Shown here one piece after another: positions 34,594 to 42,722 of a DNA stretch of 64,000 nt. Positions within the stretch are counted from its first letter, which is position 1; each line of letters begins with the position of its first letter. The position numbers and the translations under genes were made by a program. The DNA lies in assembly GCF_900626135.1 (NCBI RefSeq), contig NZ_LR130785.1, positions 1,583,241 to 1,647,240 on the forward strand, read 5' to 3'. The notes below the pieces were generated by a model. That model was not told where the DNA came from. It worked only from the letters and a program-made list of their open reading frames with translations, and did not search any database. Source of the DNA: Senegalia massiliensis. GTDB lineage: Bacteria > Bacillota > Clostridia > Tissierellales > SIT17.

Positions 34594-35589
34594 ATGAAAA
34601 TAGCAATTGATGCAATGGGTGGCGACAAAGGTGTTAGTATGACTGTTAAGGGAAGTGTAGATGCAGTAAATGAGTTTGATGTTAAAGTTATTCTTGTTGG
34701 CAACTCAGATATGATAAAAAAAGAATTAGATAAATATAATTATGATAAAGATAAAATTGACATCATAAATGCAAGTGAAGTTATAGAGAATACTGAAAAA
34801 CCTGTAAAGGCCATAAGAAGAAAAAAAGATTCTTCTTTGGTTAAAGCATTAAAATTAGTAAAGGAAAAACAAGCAGATGCAGTTGTTTCTGCAGGTAGTA
34901 CAGGTGCATTACTTGCTGGAGGATTATTTATCGTTGGAAGAATTAAAGGGATAGATAGACCAGCTTTATCTCCTGTATATCCTACTGAAAAAGGAGTGTC
35001 ATTACTAATTGATGCAGGAGCAAATGTAGATTCAAAACCAAAAAATTTAGAACAATTTGCTATAATGGGTTCAATTTATGCTGATAAGGTTTTAAGTAGA
35101 AAAAATCCTACTGTAGGTCTTGTTAATATTGGTGAAGAGCAAGAAAAAGGTAATGAACTAACAAAAGAAAGTTATAAATTACTTGCTGAAAGCAATATAA
35201 ATTTTTATGGAAATATTGAAGTAAGGGATATACCAAAAGGCTATTGTGATGTTTTAGTTTGTGATGGTTTTGTTGGAAATACAATACTAAAGTTAACAGA
35301 AGGATTAGCTTCTACAATTTTCTCATCTTTAAAAAAAGAGTTTATGAAAAACATTAAAACTAAATTAGGAGCTTTTTTATTAAAGGATGGGCTTAAAAGT
35401 TTAAAAAAACAAATAGATTATAGTGAATATGGTGGAGCGTTATTACTAGGTGTTAAAGGTGGAGTGATAAAAGCTCATGGAAGTTCAGATTCTAAAGCTT
35501 TTAAAAATGCAATAAAACAAGCTAAAATATTTACTGAAAATAATGTTGTAGAAATTATAGAAAATGAGATATTGAAAATGGAGGATTAA
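34594..35589 (+). CDS. plsX: phosphate acyltransferase PlsX
   Basis: Makes acyl phosphate from acyl-ACP, the donor for PlsY in phospholipid synthesis; peripheral on the membrane. Motifs: [13 protein letters not shown] at the N-terminus, [39 protein letters not shown] and [12 protein letters not shown]. 331 residues is normal. It shares its product with FakA, encoded about 10 kb upstream. The fabH ribosome site lies in its last codons. Confidence 0.96.
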   Translation: MKIAIDAMGGDKGVSMTVKGSVDAVNEFDVKVILVGNSDMIKKELDKYNYDKDKIDIINASEVIENTEKPVKAIRRKKDSSLVKALKLVKEKQADAVVSAGSTGALLAGGLFIVGRIKGIDRPALSPVYPTEKGVSLLIDAGANVDSKPKNLEQFAIMGSIYADKVLSRKNPTVGLVNIGEEQEKGNELTKESYKLLAESNINFYGNIEVRDIPKGYCDVLVCDGFVGNTILKLTEGLASTIFSSLKKEFMKNIKTKLGAFLLKDGLKSLKKQIDYSEYGGALLLGVKGGVIKAHGSSDSKAFKNAIKQAKIFTENNVVEIIENEILKMED

Positions 35590-35590
35590 A

Positions 35591-36586
35591 ATGGAAAGAG
35601 AATTTGGCATTGGAATTATTGGTACTGGAAGTTATGTTCCTCAGAATATAGTTACTAATAAAGACTTAGAAAAAATAGTAGATACTTCAGATGAATGGAT
35701 AACTACTAGAACTGGTATAAGAGAAAGAAGAATTCTAGAAAAAGATAAATCAACATCTTATATGGCAAAAATAGCAGCAGAAAGAGCTATAGCTTCCTCT
35801 GGTCTAAATTCTCAAGATATAGATATGGTAATAGTAACTACTGTTACACCGGATATGGCTTTTCCATCTACAGCTTGTATAGTGCAAGAACAATTAGGAC
35901 TTAAAAATGCGGCTGCATTTGATTTGGAGGCTGCATGTACTGGTTTTATTTATGGTTTAACAAATGCATATGCATTTATTAAGTCAGGACTTTACAAGAA
36001 CGTATTGGTAATTAGTGCTGATAATTTAAGTAAAATTGTAGATTGGGAAGATAGAAATACTTGTGTATTATTTGGAGATGGTGCAGGTGCAGTAGTTGTT
36101 TCTAGTGTAGATTCAGGTAAAGGTATATTATCAATGGATATTGGTGCAGATGGTTCTGGAGGAGAACTTTTAACTCAACCTGCAGGAGGTTCACTTAATC
36201 CGTCTACTGAAGAAACTGTAAAGAATAAATTGCATTTTATAAAAATGGAAGGCAATTCTGTATTTAAATTTGCAGTGAAGACTATGGCACAATCTTCAAA
36301 AAAAGTAATGGATGATATAAGTTTTAGTATATCAGATATAGATCACTTAATACCTCATCAAGCTAATATGAGAATTATTGAATCAGCTTCAAAGAGGCTT
36401 AAAATTAATAAAGATAAGGTATGTATGAATTTAGATAAATATGGTAATATGTCATCTGCTTCTATACCGGTAGCATTAGATGAAGCTGTAAGAAACAATA
36501 CAATTAAGGATGGAGATAATGTAATATTAGTTGGTTTTGGTGGAGGATTAACATGGGGTGCTACACTTCTTAAATGGACGTCATAA
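35591..36586 (+). CDS. fabH: 3-oxoacyl-ACP synthase III
   Basis: Starts fatty acid chains by condensing an acyl-CoA primer with malonyl-ACP. The catalytic triad is visible: C116 in EAACTGF, His near 256 in PHQANMR, Asn near 287 in YGNMSSAS. The C-terminal GFGGGLTWGATLLKW is typical. 331 residues is normal. The overlap-close spacing with plsX (1 base) and fabK (16 bases) shows one operon. Primer preference (acetyl versus branched) cannot be told from sequence by eye. Confidence 0.97.
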   Translation: MEREFGIGIIGTGSYVPQNIVTNKDLEKIVDTSDEWITTRTGIRERRILEKDKSTSYMAKIAAERAIASSGLNSQDIDMVIVTTVTPDMAFPSTACIVQEQLGLKNAAAFDLEAACTGFIYGLTNAYAFIKSGLYKNVLVISADNLSKIVDWEDRNTCVLFGDGAGAVVVSSVDSGKGILSMDIGADGSGGELLTQPAGGSLNPSTEETVKNKLHFIKMEGNSVFKFAVKTMAQSSKKVMDDISFSISDIDHLIPHQANMRIIESASKRLKINKDKVCMNLDKYGNMSSASIPVALDEAVRNNTIKDGDNVILVGFGGGLTWGATLLKWTS

Positions 36587-36602
36587 ATATTAGGAGGTTT
36601 AT

Positions 36603-37541
36603 ATGTTTGAAAATAGATTAGTTAAATTATTAGGAGTAAAATATCCGATTATACAAGGTGGGATGGCTTGGGTAGCTACTGCAGAACTTGCAGCTGCTGT
36701 CTCAAATGCTGGCGGTCTTGGGGTAATTGGTTGTGGTGCTGCTCCAGTAGAAGTTGTAAAACAAGAAATACTTAAAGCTAAAGAAATGACAGATAAACCA
36801 TTTGGGGTTAATGTTATGCTTTTATCCCCACATGCTGATAGTATTATGGAAATGTTATATGATGAGAAAATAAGTGTTGTTACTACTGGAGCAGGTAATC
36901 CAGGCAAGTATATAGATAAATTAAAAAATGTAGGAACAAAAGTTATTCCAGTAGTTCCCTCTGTAGCACTTGCAAAAAGGATGGAAAAAGTAGGTGCTGA
37001 TGCTGTAATTGTTGAAGGGACTGAAGCAGGAGGACATATTGGTGAACTTACTACATTAGCCATAGTACCTCAAGTTGTAGATGATGTAGATATACCAGTT
37101 ATAGCAGCTGGAGGAATAGCAGATGGTAGAGGATTTATGGCTGCTATATCTTTAGGAGCAGAAGGTGTACAAATCGGAACTAGATTTGTATGTTCTAATG
37201 AATGTATTGCTCATGATCAATACAAAGAAAAAATTGTGAATTCTAAGGATAGAGATGCTATAGTTACTGGAAGAATAACAGGACATCCTGTAAGGATAAT
37301 AAAAAATAAACTTTCAAGAAAAATAATTAATTTAGAAAAAGATATTGAAAATAAAGATGAAATTGATAAATTGACAATAGGATCTCTTAAAAAAGCAGCT
37401 ATTGATGGAGATGTGGATTTAGGTTCAGTAATGGCAGGACAAAGTAGTGGTCTTATTAAAGATATAAAGAGTTGTAAAGAGATAATAGAGGATATAATAA
37501 CTGAAGTTGAAGATGTAAAAGAAAAATTATGTAAATTTTAG
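36603..37541 (+). CDS. fabK: enoyl-ACP reductase II (FMN-dependent)
   Basis: Flavoenzyme that completes each elongation cycle by reducing trans-2-enoyl-ACP. Nitronate-monooxygenase-like TIM barrel: YPIIQGGMAWVATAELAAAV, AGGLGVIGCGAAP, EGTEAGGHIGELTT and AAGGIADGRGF, with GVQIGTRFVCSNE. 312 residues is normal. It replaces FabI, which would be triclosan-sensitive; FabK-type cells generally are not. AGGAGG precedes ATG 36603. Confidence 0.96.
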   Translation: MFENRLVKLLGVKYPIIQGGMAWVATAELAAAVSNAGGLGVIGCGAAPVEVVKQEILKAKEMTDKPFGVNVMLLSPHADSIMEMLYDEKISVVTTGAGNPGKYIDKLKNVGTKVIPVVPSVALAKRMEKVGADAVIVEGTEAGGHIGELTTLAIVPQVVDDVDIPVIAAGGIADGRGFMAAISLGAEGVQIGTRFVCSNECIAHDQYKEKIVNSKDRDAIVTGRITGHPVRIIKNKLSRKIINLEKDIENKDEIDKLTIGSLKKAAIDGDVDLGSVMAGQSSGLIKDIKSCKEIIEDIITEVEDVKEKLCKF

Positions 37542-37557
37542 CGAGAGGTGAATATTT

Positions 37558-38484
37558 ATGAAAACCGCATTTGTTTTTCCGGGTCAAGGCTCGCAGTATG
37601 TAGGTATGGGAAAAGATTTTTATGATAATTTTGAAGTATCTAGAGAAGTATTTGATATGGCAAATAAAGAATTAGATTTCGATATTATTGAATTATGTTT
37701 TAATGGATCAATGGAAGATTTATCACTTACTGAGATAACTCAACCAGCAATATTAACTACTTCTTATGCAATACTAAGAGTTTTAGAGCAAAAAGGTTTA
37801 AAAGCAGATGTGACTGCGGGACTTAGTTTAGGTGAATACAATGCACTTTTATATGCAAGAGCTATAGATTTTTCAGATACAGTAAAGTTAGTACAAAAAA
37901 GAGGAAAGTATATGCAAGAAACTGTACCTGAAGGTAAAGGTAAAATGGCAGCTCTAATTGGAATGAGTATTTCAGATACAGAAAAATTAATAAATGACTT
38001 AAAGGGTGAAGGCATTATAGAAGCTGCAAATTATAATTGCCCTGGGCAAATAGTAATTACAGGAGAAAAGGATATAATAGAAAAAGCTGTAGAAATGGCA
38101 AAGGAATATGGAGCTAAAAAAGCAGTATTATTACCTGTTAGTGCACCTTTTCATTCTTCACTATTAAAACCAGCAGGTGAAAAGTTAAAAAAAGATTTAG
38201 AGAAAGTGTTAGTTGAATCACCTAAGGTAGATGTAATATCAAATGTGACAGCTGATTATATTAGAGATAACAATATAAAAGATTTATTAGTTAAACAGGT
38301 GTATAACTCAGTTTATTGGGAACAATCAATAGAAAAGATGTTAAATGATGGTGTGACAAACTTTATTGAGATTGGACCTGCAAAATCACTTTCAGCATTT
38401 ATTAAGAAAACAGCCAAAAAGAAAAAAATAAAAGTTAATATAAAAAATATAAGTAAGGTGGCTGATTTAGATAATTTAGTATGA
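37558..38484 (+). CDS. fabD: malonyl-CoA:ACP transacylase
   Basis: Loads malonyl onto acyl carrier protein. FVFPGQGSQYVGMGKDF at the N-terminus, the nucleophile S90 in GLSLGEY, and the catalytic His in PVSAPFHSS near residue 200. 308 residues is normal. AGAGGTG sits 7 bases before ATG 37558. Standard position between fabK and fabG. Confidence 0.97.
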   Translation: MKTAFVFPGQGSQYVGMGKDFYDNFEVSREVFDMANKELDFDIIELCFNGSMEDLSLTEITQPAILTTSYAILRVLEQKGLKADVTAGLSLGEYNALLYARAIDFSDTVKLVQKRGKYMQETVPEGKGKMAALIGMSISDTEKLINDLKGEGIIEAANYNCPGQIVITGEKDIIEKAVEMAKEYGAKKAVLLPVSAPFHSSLLKPAGEKLKKDLEKVLVESPKVDVISNVTADYIRDNNIKDLLVKQVYNSVYWEQSIEKMLNDGVTNFIEIGPAKSLSAFIKKTAKKKKIKVNIKNISKVADLDNLV

Positions 38485-38503
38485 AATAAAGGGAGTGATT
38501 TAA

Positions 38504-39247
38504 ATGAAAATTGATAATAAAAATGTTATAATAACAGGAGGTTCTCGTGGTATTGGTAAAGAGATAGCACTTACTCTAGCTAGAAATGGTGCTAATGTTA
38601 TTATTAATTATTTTAACAATGAAACAAAAGCATTAGAAGTAGTAGAAGAAATAGAGAGAATGGGTAGAACAGCTTTTGCAATTAAAGCAGATATTTCAAA
38701 TGTTGATGATGCAAATAACTTAATTAAGCAATCATTTGATAGATTTGATAAAATTGATATATTAATTAATAATGCTGGTATTACAAGAGATAATTTACTT
38801 ATGAGAATGTCTGAGAAAGAGTGGGATGATTGTTTAGAAATTAATCTAAAAGGAACTTTTAACGTTACTAAGTCTATCATAAGAAAAATGATAAAACAGA
38901 AATATGGAAGTATAATAAATATTAGTTCAGTTGTTGGAATAATGGGTAATGCTGGACAATCAAATTATGCTGCTTCTAAAGCAGGTATAATAGGTTTTAG
39001 TAAGTCAATTGCAAAAGAAGTAGGCAAAAAAAATATAAGGGTAAATGTTATAGCGCCTGGATTTATAAAAACAGATATGACTGACAAACTAAATGAAAAA
39101 ATAAAAGATGAATATCTAAAAGGTATAGCCTTAAATTCATTTGGAGAAGCAACTGATGTTGCAAATGCTGCTTTATTTTTAGCAAGTGATTTATCAAAAT
39201 ATATTACTGGTCAAACTATCGTTGTAGATGGTGGATTATCAATATAA
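38504..39247 (+). CDS. fabG: 3-oxoacyl-ACP reductase
   Basis: NADPH-dependent short-chain dehydrogenase reducing beta-ketoacyl-ACP. Cofactor loop TGGSRGIGKEIA (about 11-22), NNAGITRDNLLMRM, catalytic Ser in NISSVVG and Tyr-Lys in YAASKAG, and ending TGQTIVVDGGLSI. 247 residues is normal. AGGGAGTG precedes the start; acpP follows after 19 bases. Confidence 0.97.
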   Translation: MKIDNKNVIITGGSRGIGKEIALTLARNGANVIINYFNNETKALEVVEEIERMGRTAFAIKADISNVDDANNLIKQSFDRFDKIDILINNAGITRDNLLMRMSEKEWDDCLEINLKGTFNVTKSIIRKMIKQKYGSIINISSVVGIMGNAGQSNYAASKAGIIGFSKSIAKEVGKKNIRVNVIAPGFIKTDMTDKLNEKIKDEYLKGIALNSFGEATDVANAALFLASDLSKYITGQTIVVDGGLSI

Positions 39248-39266
39248 TTGAAAGGGGGTGTAATTA

Positions 39267-39494
39267 ATGGTATTAGAAAAATTAAAAGATATTATTGCAG
39301 AACAATTAGATGTAGAAAAAGACGAGATAAAAATGGAGTCATCTTTTCAAGAGGATTTAGATGCAGATTCATTAGATGTTGTTGAGTTAATTATGGCTAT
39401 TGAAGAAGAGTTTGATATAGAAATACCTGATGAAGATGCTGAAAAGATTTCAAAGGTAAAGGATGCAGTAGATTATATAAATAACAACAAATAA
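39267..39494 (+). CDS. acpP: acyl carrier protein
   Basis: 75-residue acidic helical protein that carries growing acyl chains on phosphopantetheine attached to S35 in [11 protein letters not shown]. The flanking [15 protein letters not shown] is typical. A strong AAAGGGGGTG ribosome site precedes ATG 39267, as suits a very abundant protein. A GC-rich hairpin follows before fabF. Confidence 0.97.
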   Translation: MVLEKLKDIIAEQLDVEKDEIKMESSFQEDLDADSLDVVELIMAIEEEFDIEIPDEDAEKISKVKDAVDYINNNK

Positions 39495-39499
39495 TATGT

Positions 39500-39521
39500 A
39501 GGTCCCGTTAAAGCGGGGCCT
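39500..39521 (+). terminator. weak terminator or processing hairpin between acpP and fabF
   Basis: GGTCCCG (39501-39507) pairs with CGGGGCC (39514-39520), one G-T wobble, in otherwise AT-rich sequence; only TTAATATT follows. It could let acpP be expressed above fabF by partial termination or by protecting the 3' end. Confidence 0.6.
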
Positions 39522-39551
39522 TAATATTAGAACTCTTTTGGGAGGAATATT

Positions 39552-40793
39552 ATGAATAATAGAGTAGTTATAACAGGAATTGGAGTTATTAGTCCTATTG
39601 GTATTGGAAAAGATACTTTTTGGGAATCATTAGTTAATGGTAAAAGTGGTGTGGATTATATAACAAAATTTGATACTGAAGATTACCCTACTAAAATAGC
39701 TGCAGAAGTTAAAGATTTTGATCCTGTAAATTATATAGACAAAAAGGACGCAAAAAGAATGGATAGATACTCTCAGTTTGCTGTTGCAGCATCTAAGATT
39801 GCAATTCAAGATTCTAAAATTAATTTAGATAAAATTGATAAGGAAAGATTTGGAGTTATTTTAGGTTCAGGAATAGGTGGAATAGAAACATTTGAAACTC
39901 AGAATGAAAAGTTAATTAAAAAAGGACCTAAAAGAATAAGTCCATTTTTTATACCTATGATGATTGGAAATATGGCTGCAGGACAAGTAGCTATTGCTCT
40001 TGATGCGAAAGGTCCTAATGAAACTATTGTAACAGCATGTGCTTCTTCTACTAACGCATTAGGGGATGCATTTAAGACGTTAGAACGAGGAGATGCTGAT
40101 ATTTTAATAAGTGGTGGAACTGAAGCATCTATTACTCCCATAGCTTTAGCAGGATTTTCATCAATGAAAGCATTGTCTACTAATAATGATAATCCTAAAG
40201 AAGCTAGTAGACCATTTGATAAAAATAGAGATGGTTTTGTTATGGGAGAAGGAGCAGCTATATTAATATTAGAAACTTTGGAACATGCACAAAATAGAGG
40301 TGCAGATATATATGCAGAAATAGTGGGGTATGGTTCTACATGTGATGCAAATCATATAACAACACCTTTAGAAGATGGAAGCGGAGCAAGAAGGGCAATG
40401 GAAATTGCGATTAATGATGCTAATATTGATAAGGATGAAATTGATTATATTAATGCTCATGGAACTTCAACTCATTATAATGATAAGTTTGAAACTTTAG
40501 CAATTAAGAATTTATTTGGTGATAAAGCTTATGATATAAAAATAAGTTCAACTAAATCTATGACAGGTCACTTACTTGGTGCAGCAGGTGGAATAGAAGC
40601 AATAGCATCATCACTTGCAATAAAAAATAATATTATACCACCAACTATAAATTTAACTGAGAAAGATGAAGAATGTGATTTGAATTATATTCCTAATAAA
40701 GCTATTAATTATGAAGTAAAATATGCTCTATCAAACTCACTTGGGTTTGGAGGACATAATGCTACAATTTTATTAAAAAAATATGAAAAATAG
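39552..40793 (+). CDS. fabF: 3-oxoacyl-ACP synthase II
   Basis: Elongating condensing enzyme. Cys-His-His triad: C163 in [11 protein letters not shown], His in [10 protein letters not shown] and in [13 protein letters not shown]. 413 residues is normal. It begins [23 protein letters not shown] precedes ATG 39552. Last gene of the fap/fab operon; fabZ and acc genes are not present in this operon. Confidence 0.97.
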   Translation: MNNRVVITGIGVISPIGIGKDTFWESLVNGKSGVDYITKFDTEDYPTKIAAEVKDFDPVNYIDKKDAKRMDRYSQFAVAASKIAIQDSKINLDKIDKERFGVILGSGIGGIETFETQNEKLIKKGPKRISPFFIPMMIGNMAAGQVAIALDAKGPNETIVTACASSTNALGDAFKTLERGDADILISGGTEASITPIALAGFSSMKALSTNNDNPKEASRPFDKNRDGFVMGEGAAILILETLEHAQNRGADIYAEIVGYGSTCDANHITTPLEDGSGARRAMEIAINDANIDKDEIDYINAHGTSTHYNDKFETLAIKNLFGDKAYDIKISSTKSMTGHLLGAAGGIEAIASSLAIKNNIIPPTINLTEKDEECDLNYIPNKAINYEVKYALSNSLGFGGHNATILLKKYEK

Positions 40794-40821
40794 AAGGTAG
40801 CGAATGCTACCTTCTATTTGC
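40788..40821 (+). terminator. hairpin terminator after fabF
   Basis: A 14-bp perfect stem (40788-40801 with 40806-40819) around GAAT; the T-run is only three long, so efficiency is uncertain. The fabF stop is inside the 5' arm. Confidence 0.7.
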
Positions 40822-40846
40822 ATTATATTAGAGAAATATAGTAAAC

Positions 40847-40900
40847 TATAATAGGTATACTTAAAATTATCTTAGAATTTTCTAAAATAATTTTAAGTAT
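40847..40900 (+). promoter_or_regulatory. rnc leader: -10 box and 44-nt near-perfect hairpin
   Basis: A TATAAT at 40847-40852 (no good -35 seen) would start transcription near 40858. From 40857 to 40900 the leader folds as a 14-bp stem (40857-40870 with 40887-40900), one C-A mismatch, a further 5-bp stem (TTAGA/TCTAA) and an ATTT loop. No T-run follows. The rnc ribosome site is about 10 bases after the hairpin. The position suggests a double-stranded RNA substrate for RNase III autoregulation, which is inference. Confidence 0.65.
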
Positions 40901-40922
40901 ATCAATAGACTGGAGGGATTAC

Positions 40923-41639
40923 ATGAAAGATTTGTCAAAAACAAGAAAAGAAAAACTAAAGCAATTTCAAGAAAAAATAAACTATGAGTTTAGTGACATT
41001 ACATTATTAAATAAAGCATTGACTCATAGCTCATATGCAAATGAATTTAAAAGTAAAAAAATATTATATAATGAAAGATTAGAATTTTTAGGTGATTCAG
41101 TATTAGGTTTAGTTATAAGTGATTACATTTTTAATAAATATAAAAACTTTCCTGAAGGCGAATTAACAAAAATAAGAGCATTAACAGTATGTGAACCTTC
41201 ATTAGCTGAGAGATCAAAAAAATTAAACTTAGGAAAATTTATGTTATTGGGAAAAGGTGAAGAAGCTACTGGTGGAAGAACTAGAATAAGTATATTATCT
41301 GATGCTTTTGAAGCTGTAATAGGTGCAATATACTTAGATGGTGGTATGAAAGCTTCAAAAAAATTTATATTAGATAATTTACTTGAAACTATAATAAATG
41401 CTGTTAATGGAGAGATGCTTCTTGATTATAAGACTGAACTTCAGGAAATAATACAACAAGATTCAAATAGCAATATAAAATACAATGTGGTAAAAGAGGA
41501 AGGGCCAGATCATAATAAAAAATTTTATGTAGAAGTTTCAAATAATAATAAGGTTTTAGGAACAGGAAAAGGTAATAGCAAAAAAGAAGCTGAGCAAAAT
41601 GCTGCTAAATTTGCTCTGAAAAAGGTTAATAATAAATGA
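40923..41639 (+). CDS. rnc: ribonuclease III
   Basis: Endoribonuclease specific for double-stranded RNA; processes rRNA precursors. The nuclease domain (about 15-150) has the signature NERLEFLGDS (50-59) with metal-binding Glu/Asp and a second acidic cluster SDAFEAVIGAIYLDGG near 127-142. The C-terminal dsRNA-binding domain is at about 165-235, ending GNSKKEAEQNAAKFALKK. 238 residues is normal. GGAGGG precedes ATG 40923. Its stop overlaps the next start (ATGA), so the radical-SAM gene is coupled to it. Confidence 0.97.
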   Translation: MKDLSKTRKEKLKQFQEKINYEFSDITLLNKALTHSSYANEFKSKKILYNERLEFLGDSVLGLVISDYIFNKYKNFPEGELTKIRALTVCEPSLAERSKKLNLGKFMLLGKGEEATGGRTRISILSDAFEAVIGAIYLDGGMKASKKFILDNLLETIINAVNGEMLLDYKTELQEIIQQDSNSNIKYNVVKEEGPDHNKKFYVEVSNNNKVLGTGKGNSKKEAEQNAAKFALKKVNNK

Positions 41640-42709
41640 AAAATCATTATATAATACCTATATTTATACCTCATAGAGGATGCCCTCATGATTGTGTTTT
41701 TTGTAACCAGAGAAAAATAACTGGATTAGATACTGAAATAACTTCTGAACAAATAATTGATATTATAGAAGGACATTTAAATACTATAAGTGATAGTGTA
41801 CTAAAAGAAATTGCATTTTTTGGAGGAAGTTTTACAGGATTGGATTTAAAAGTACAACAATCTTTTTTAAATATTGCTAAAAATTATAAAGATGAGGGAA
41901 AAATAGATAAAATAAGATTATCTACAAGACCTGATTATATTGATAAAGAAATTATAGAAAATTTAAAAGCCTATGGTGTTGATATAATAGAGTTAGGGGT
42001 ACAATCTTTAGATAAAGAAGTTCTTAATTCAAGTAATAGAGGACATACTGTCGAGGATGTTTATAGAGCTGTAGATATGATAAAAGCCAATGAATTTGAA
42101 CTAGGACTACAAATGATGGTAGGACTAGTAGGTGATACATATAATAAATCACTATATACTGTAAAAAAATTCATAGAACTAAATCCAGACTTTGTAAGGA
42201 TATACCCTACTTTAATAATAAGACAAACATATTTAGAAACTTTATATATAAAAAAAATATATAAGCCATTTACACTTGAAGATACTATAGATTATATAAA
42301 AGATTATTTAATGCTTTTTAAATATTTTGATATTCCAGTAATAAGGATAGGTCTTCAACCTACAAAAAATATATCCTTTGAAGAAGATGTAGTTGCTGGT
42401 CCTTTACACCCATCAATAAGACAAATTATTGAATCAAAATTATATGGAGAAATAATAAAACTAATGTTGATTGAAAAAAGATTTAATACAAATAATTTAA
42501 TTATAAAATTAAATAGTAAAAGTGTTTCACAATTTGTAGGTTATAAAGGTGAAAATTTAAAGAAACTAAAAAAGAAATATAATATAAAAATAATAGAAAC
42601 TAATAATGTAAATAAAATAGAAATTAATGATGGATATGAAAAATATTTATTAGATGAAAAATATTTCATAAAAAAATATTTATGTAAACATAATATAATT
42701 TGTTCATAA
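41636..42709 (+). CDS. radical SAM protein (Elp3-like) between rnc and smc
   Basis: 357-residue radical-SAM enzyme. The cluster cysteines C16, C20 and C23 lie in RGCPHDCVFCNQRK; FFGGSFTGLD is the SAM-binding glycine motif, and IELGVQSLD and TLIIRQTYLE resemble Elp3/HemN-type proteins. The acetyltransferase domain of true Elp3 is absent. The C-terminal about 70 residues contain VGYKGENLKKLKKKY, reminiscent of the GxxG loop of KH RNA-binding domains, though I cannot confirm the fold. The gene is conserved between rnc and smc in Clostridia and starts within the rnc stop (ATGA). Substrate unknown; tRNA or rRNA is a reasonable guess given its neighbours. Confidence 0.85.
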   Translation: MKNHYIIPIFIPHRGCPHDCVFCNQRKITGLDTEITSEQIIDIIEGHLNTISDSVLKEIAFFGGSFTGLDLKVQQSFLNIAKNYKDEGKIDKIRLSTRPDYIDKEIIENLKAYGVDIIELGVQSLDKEVLNSSNRGHTVEDVYRAVDMIKANEFELGLQMMVGLVGDTYNKSLYTVKKFIELNPDFVRIYPTLIIRQTYLETLYIKKIYKPFTLEDTIDYIKDYLMLFKYFDIPVIRIGLQPTKNISFEEDVVAGPLHPSIRQIIESKLYGEIIKLMLIEKRFNTNNLIIKLNSKSVSQFVGYKGENLKKLKKKYNIKIIETNNVNKIEINDGYEKYLLDEKYFIKKYLCKHNIICS

Positions 42710-42722
42710 AGAGGTAGATAAT

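Noticed and set aside
36599-37063. 154-codon minus-strand frame opposite fabK
   Set aside because: Overlaps fabK almost completely and reads as an Ala/Ser/Pro/Thr-rich mirror of it; fabK is certain.
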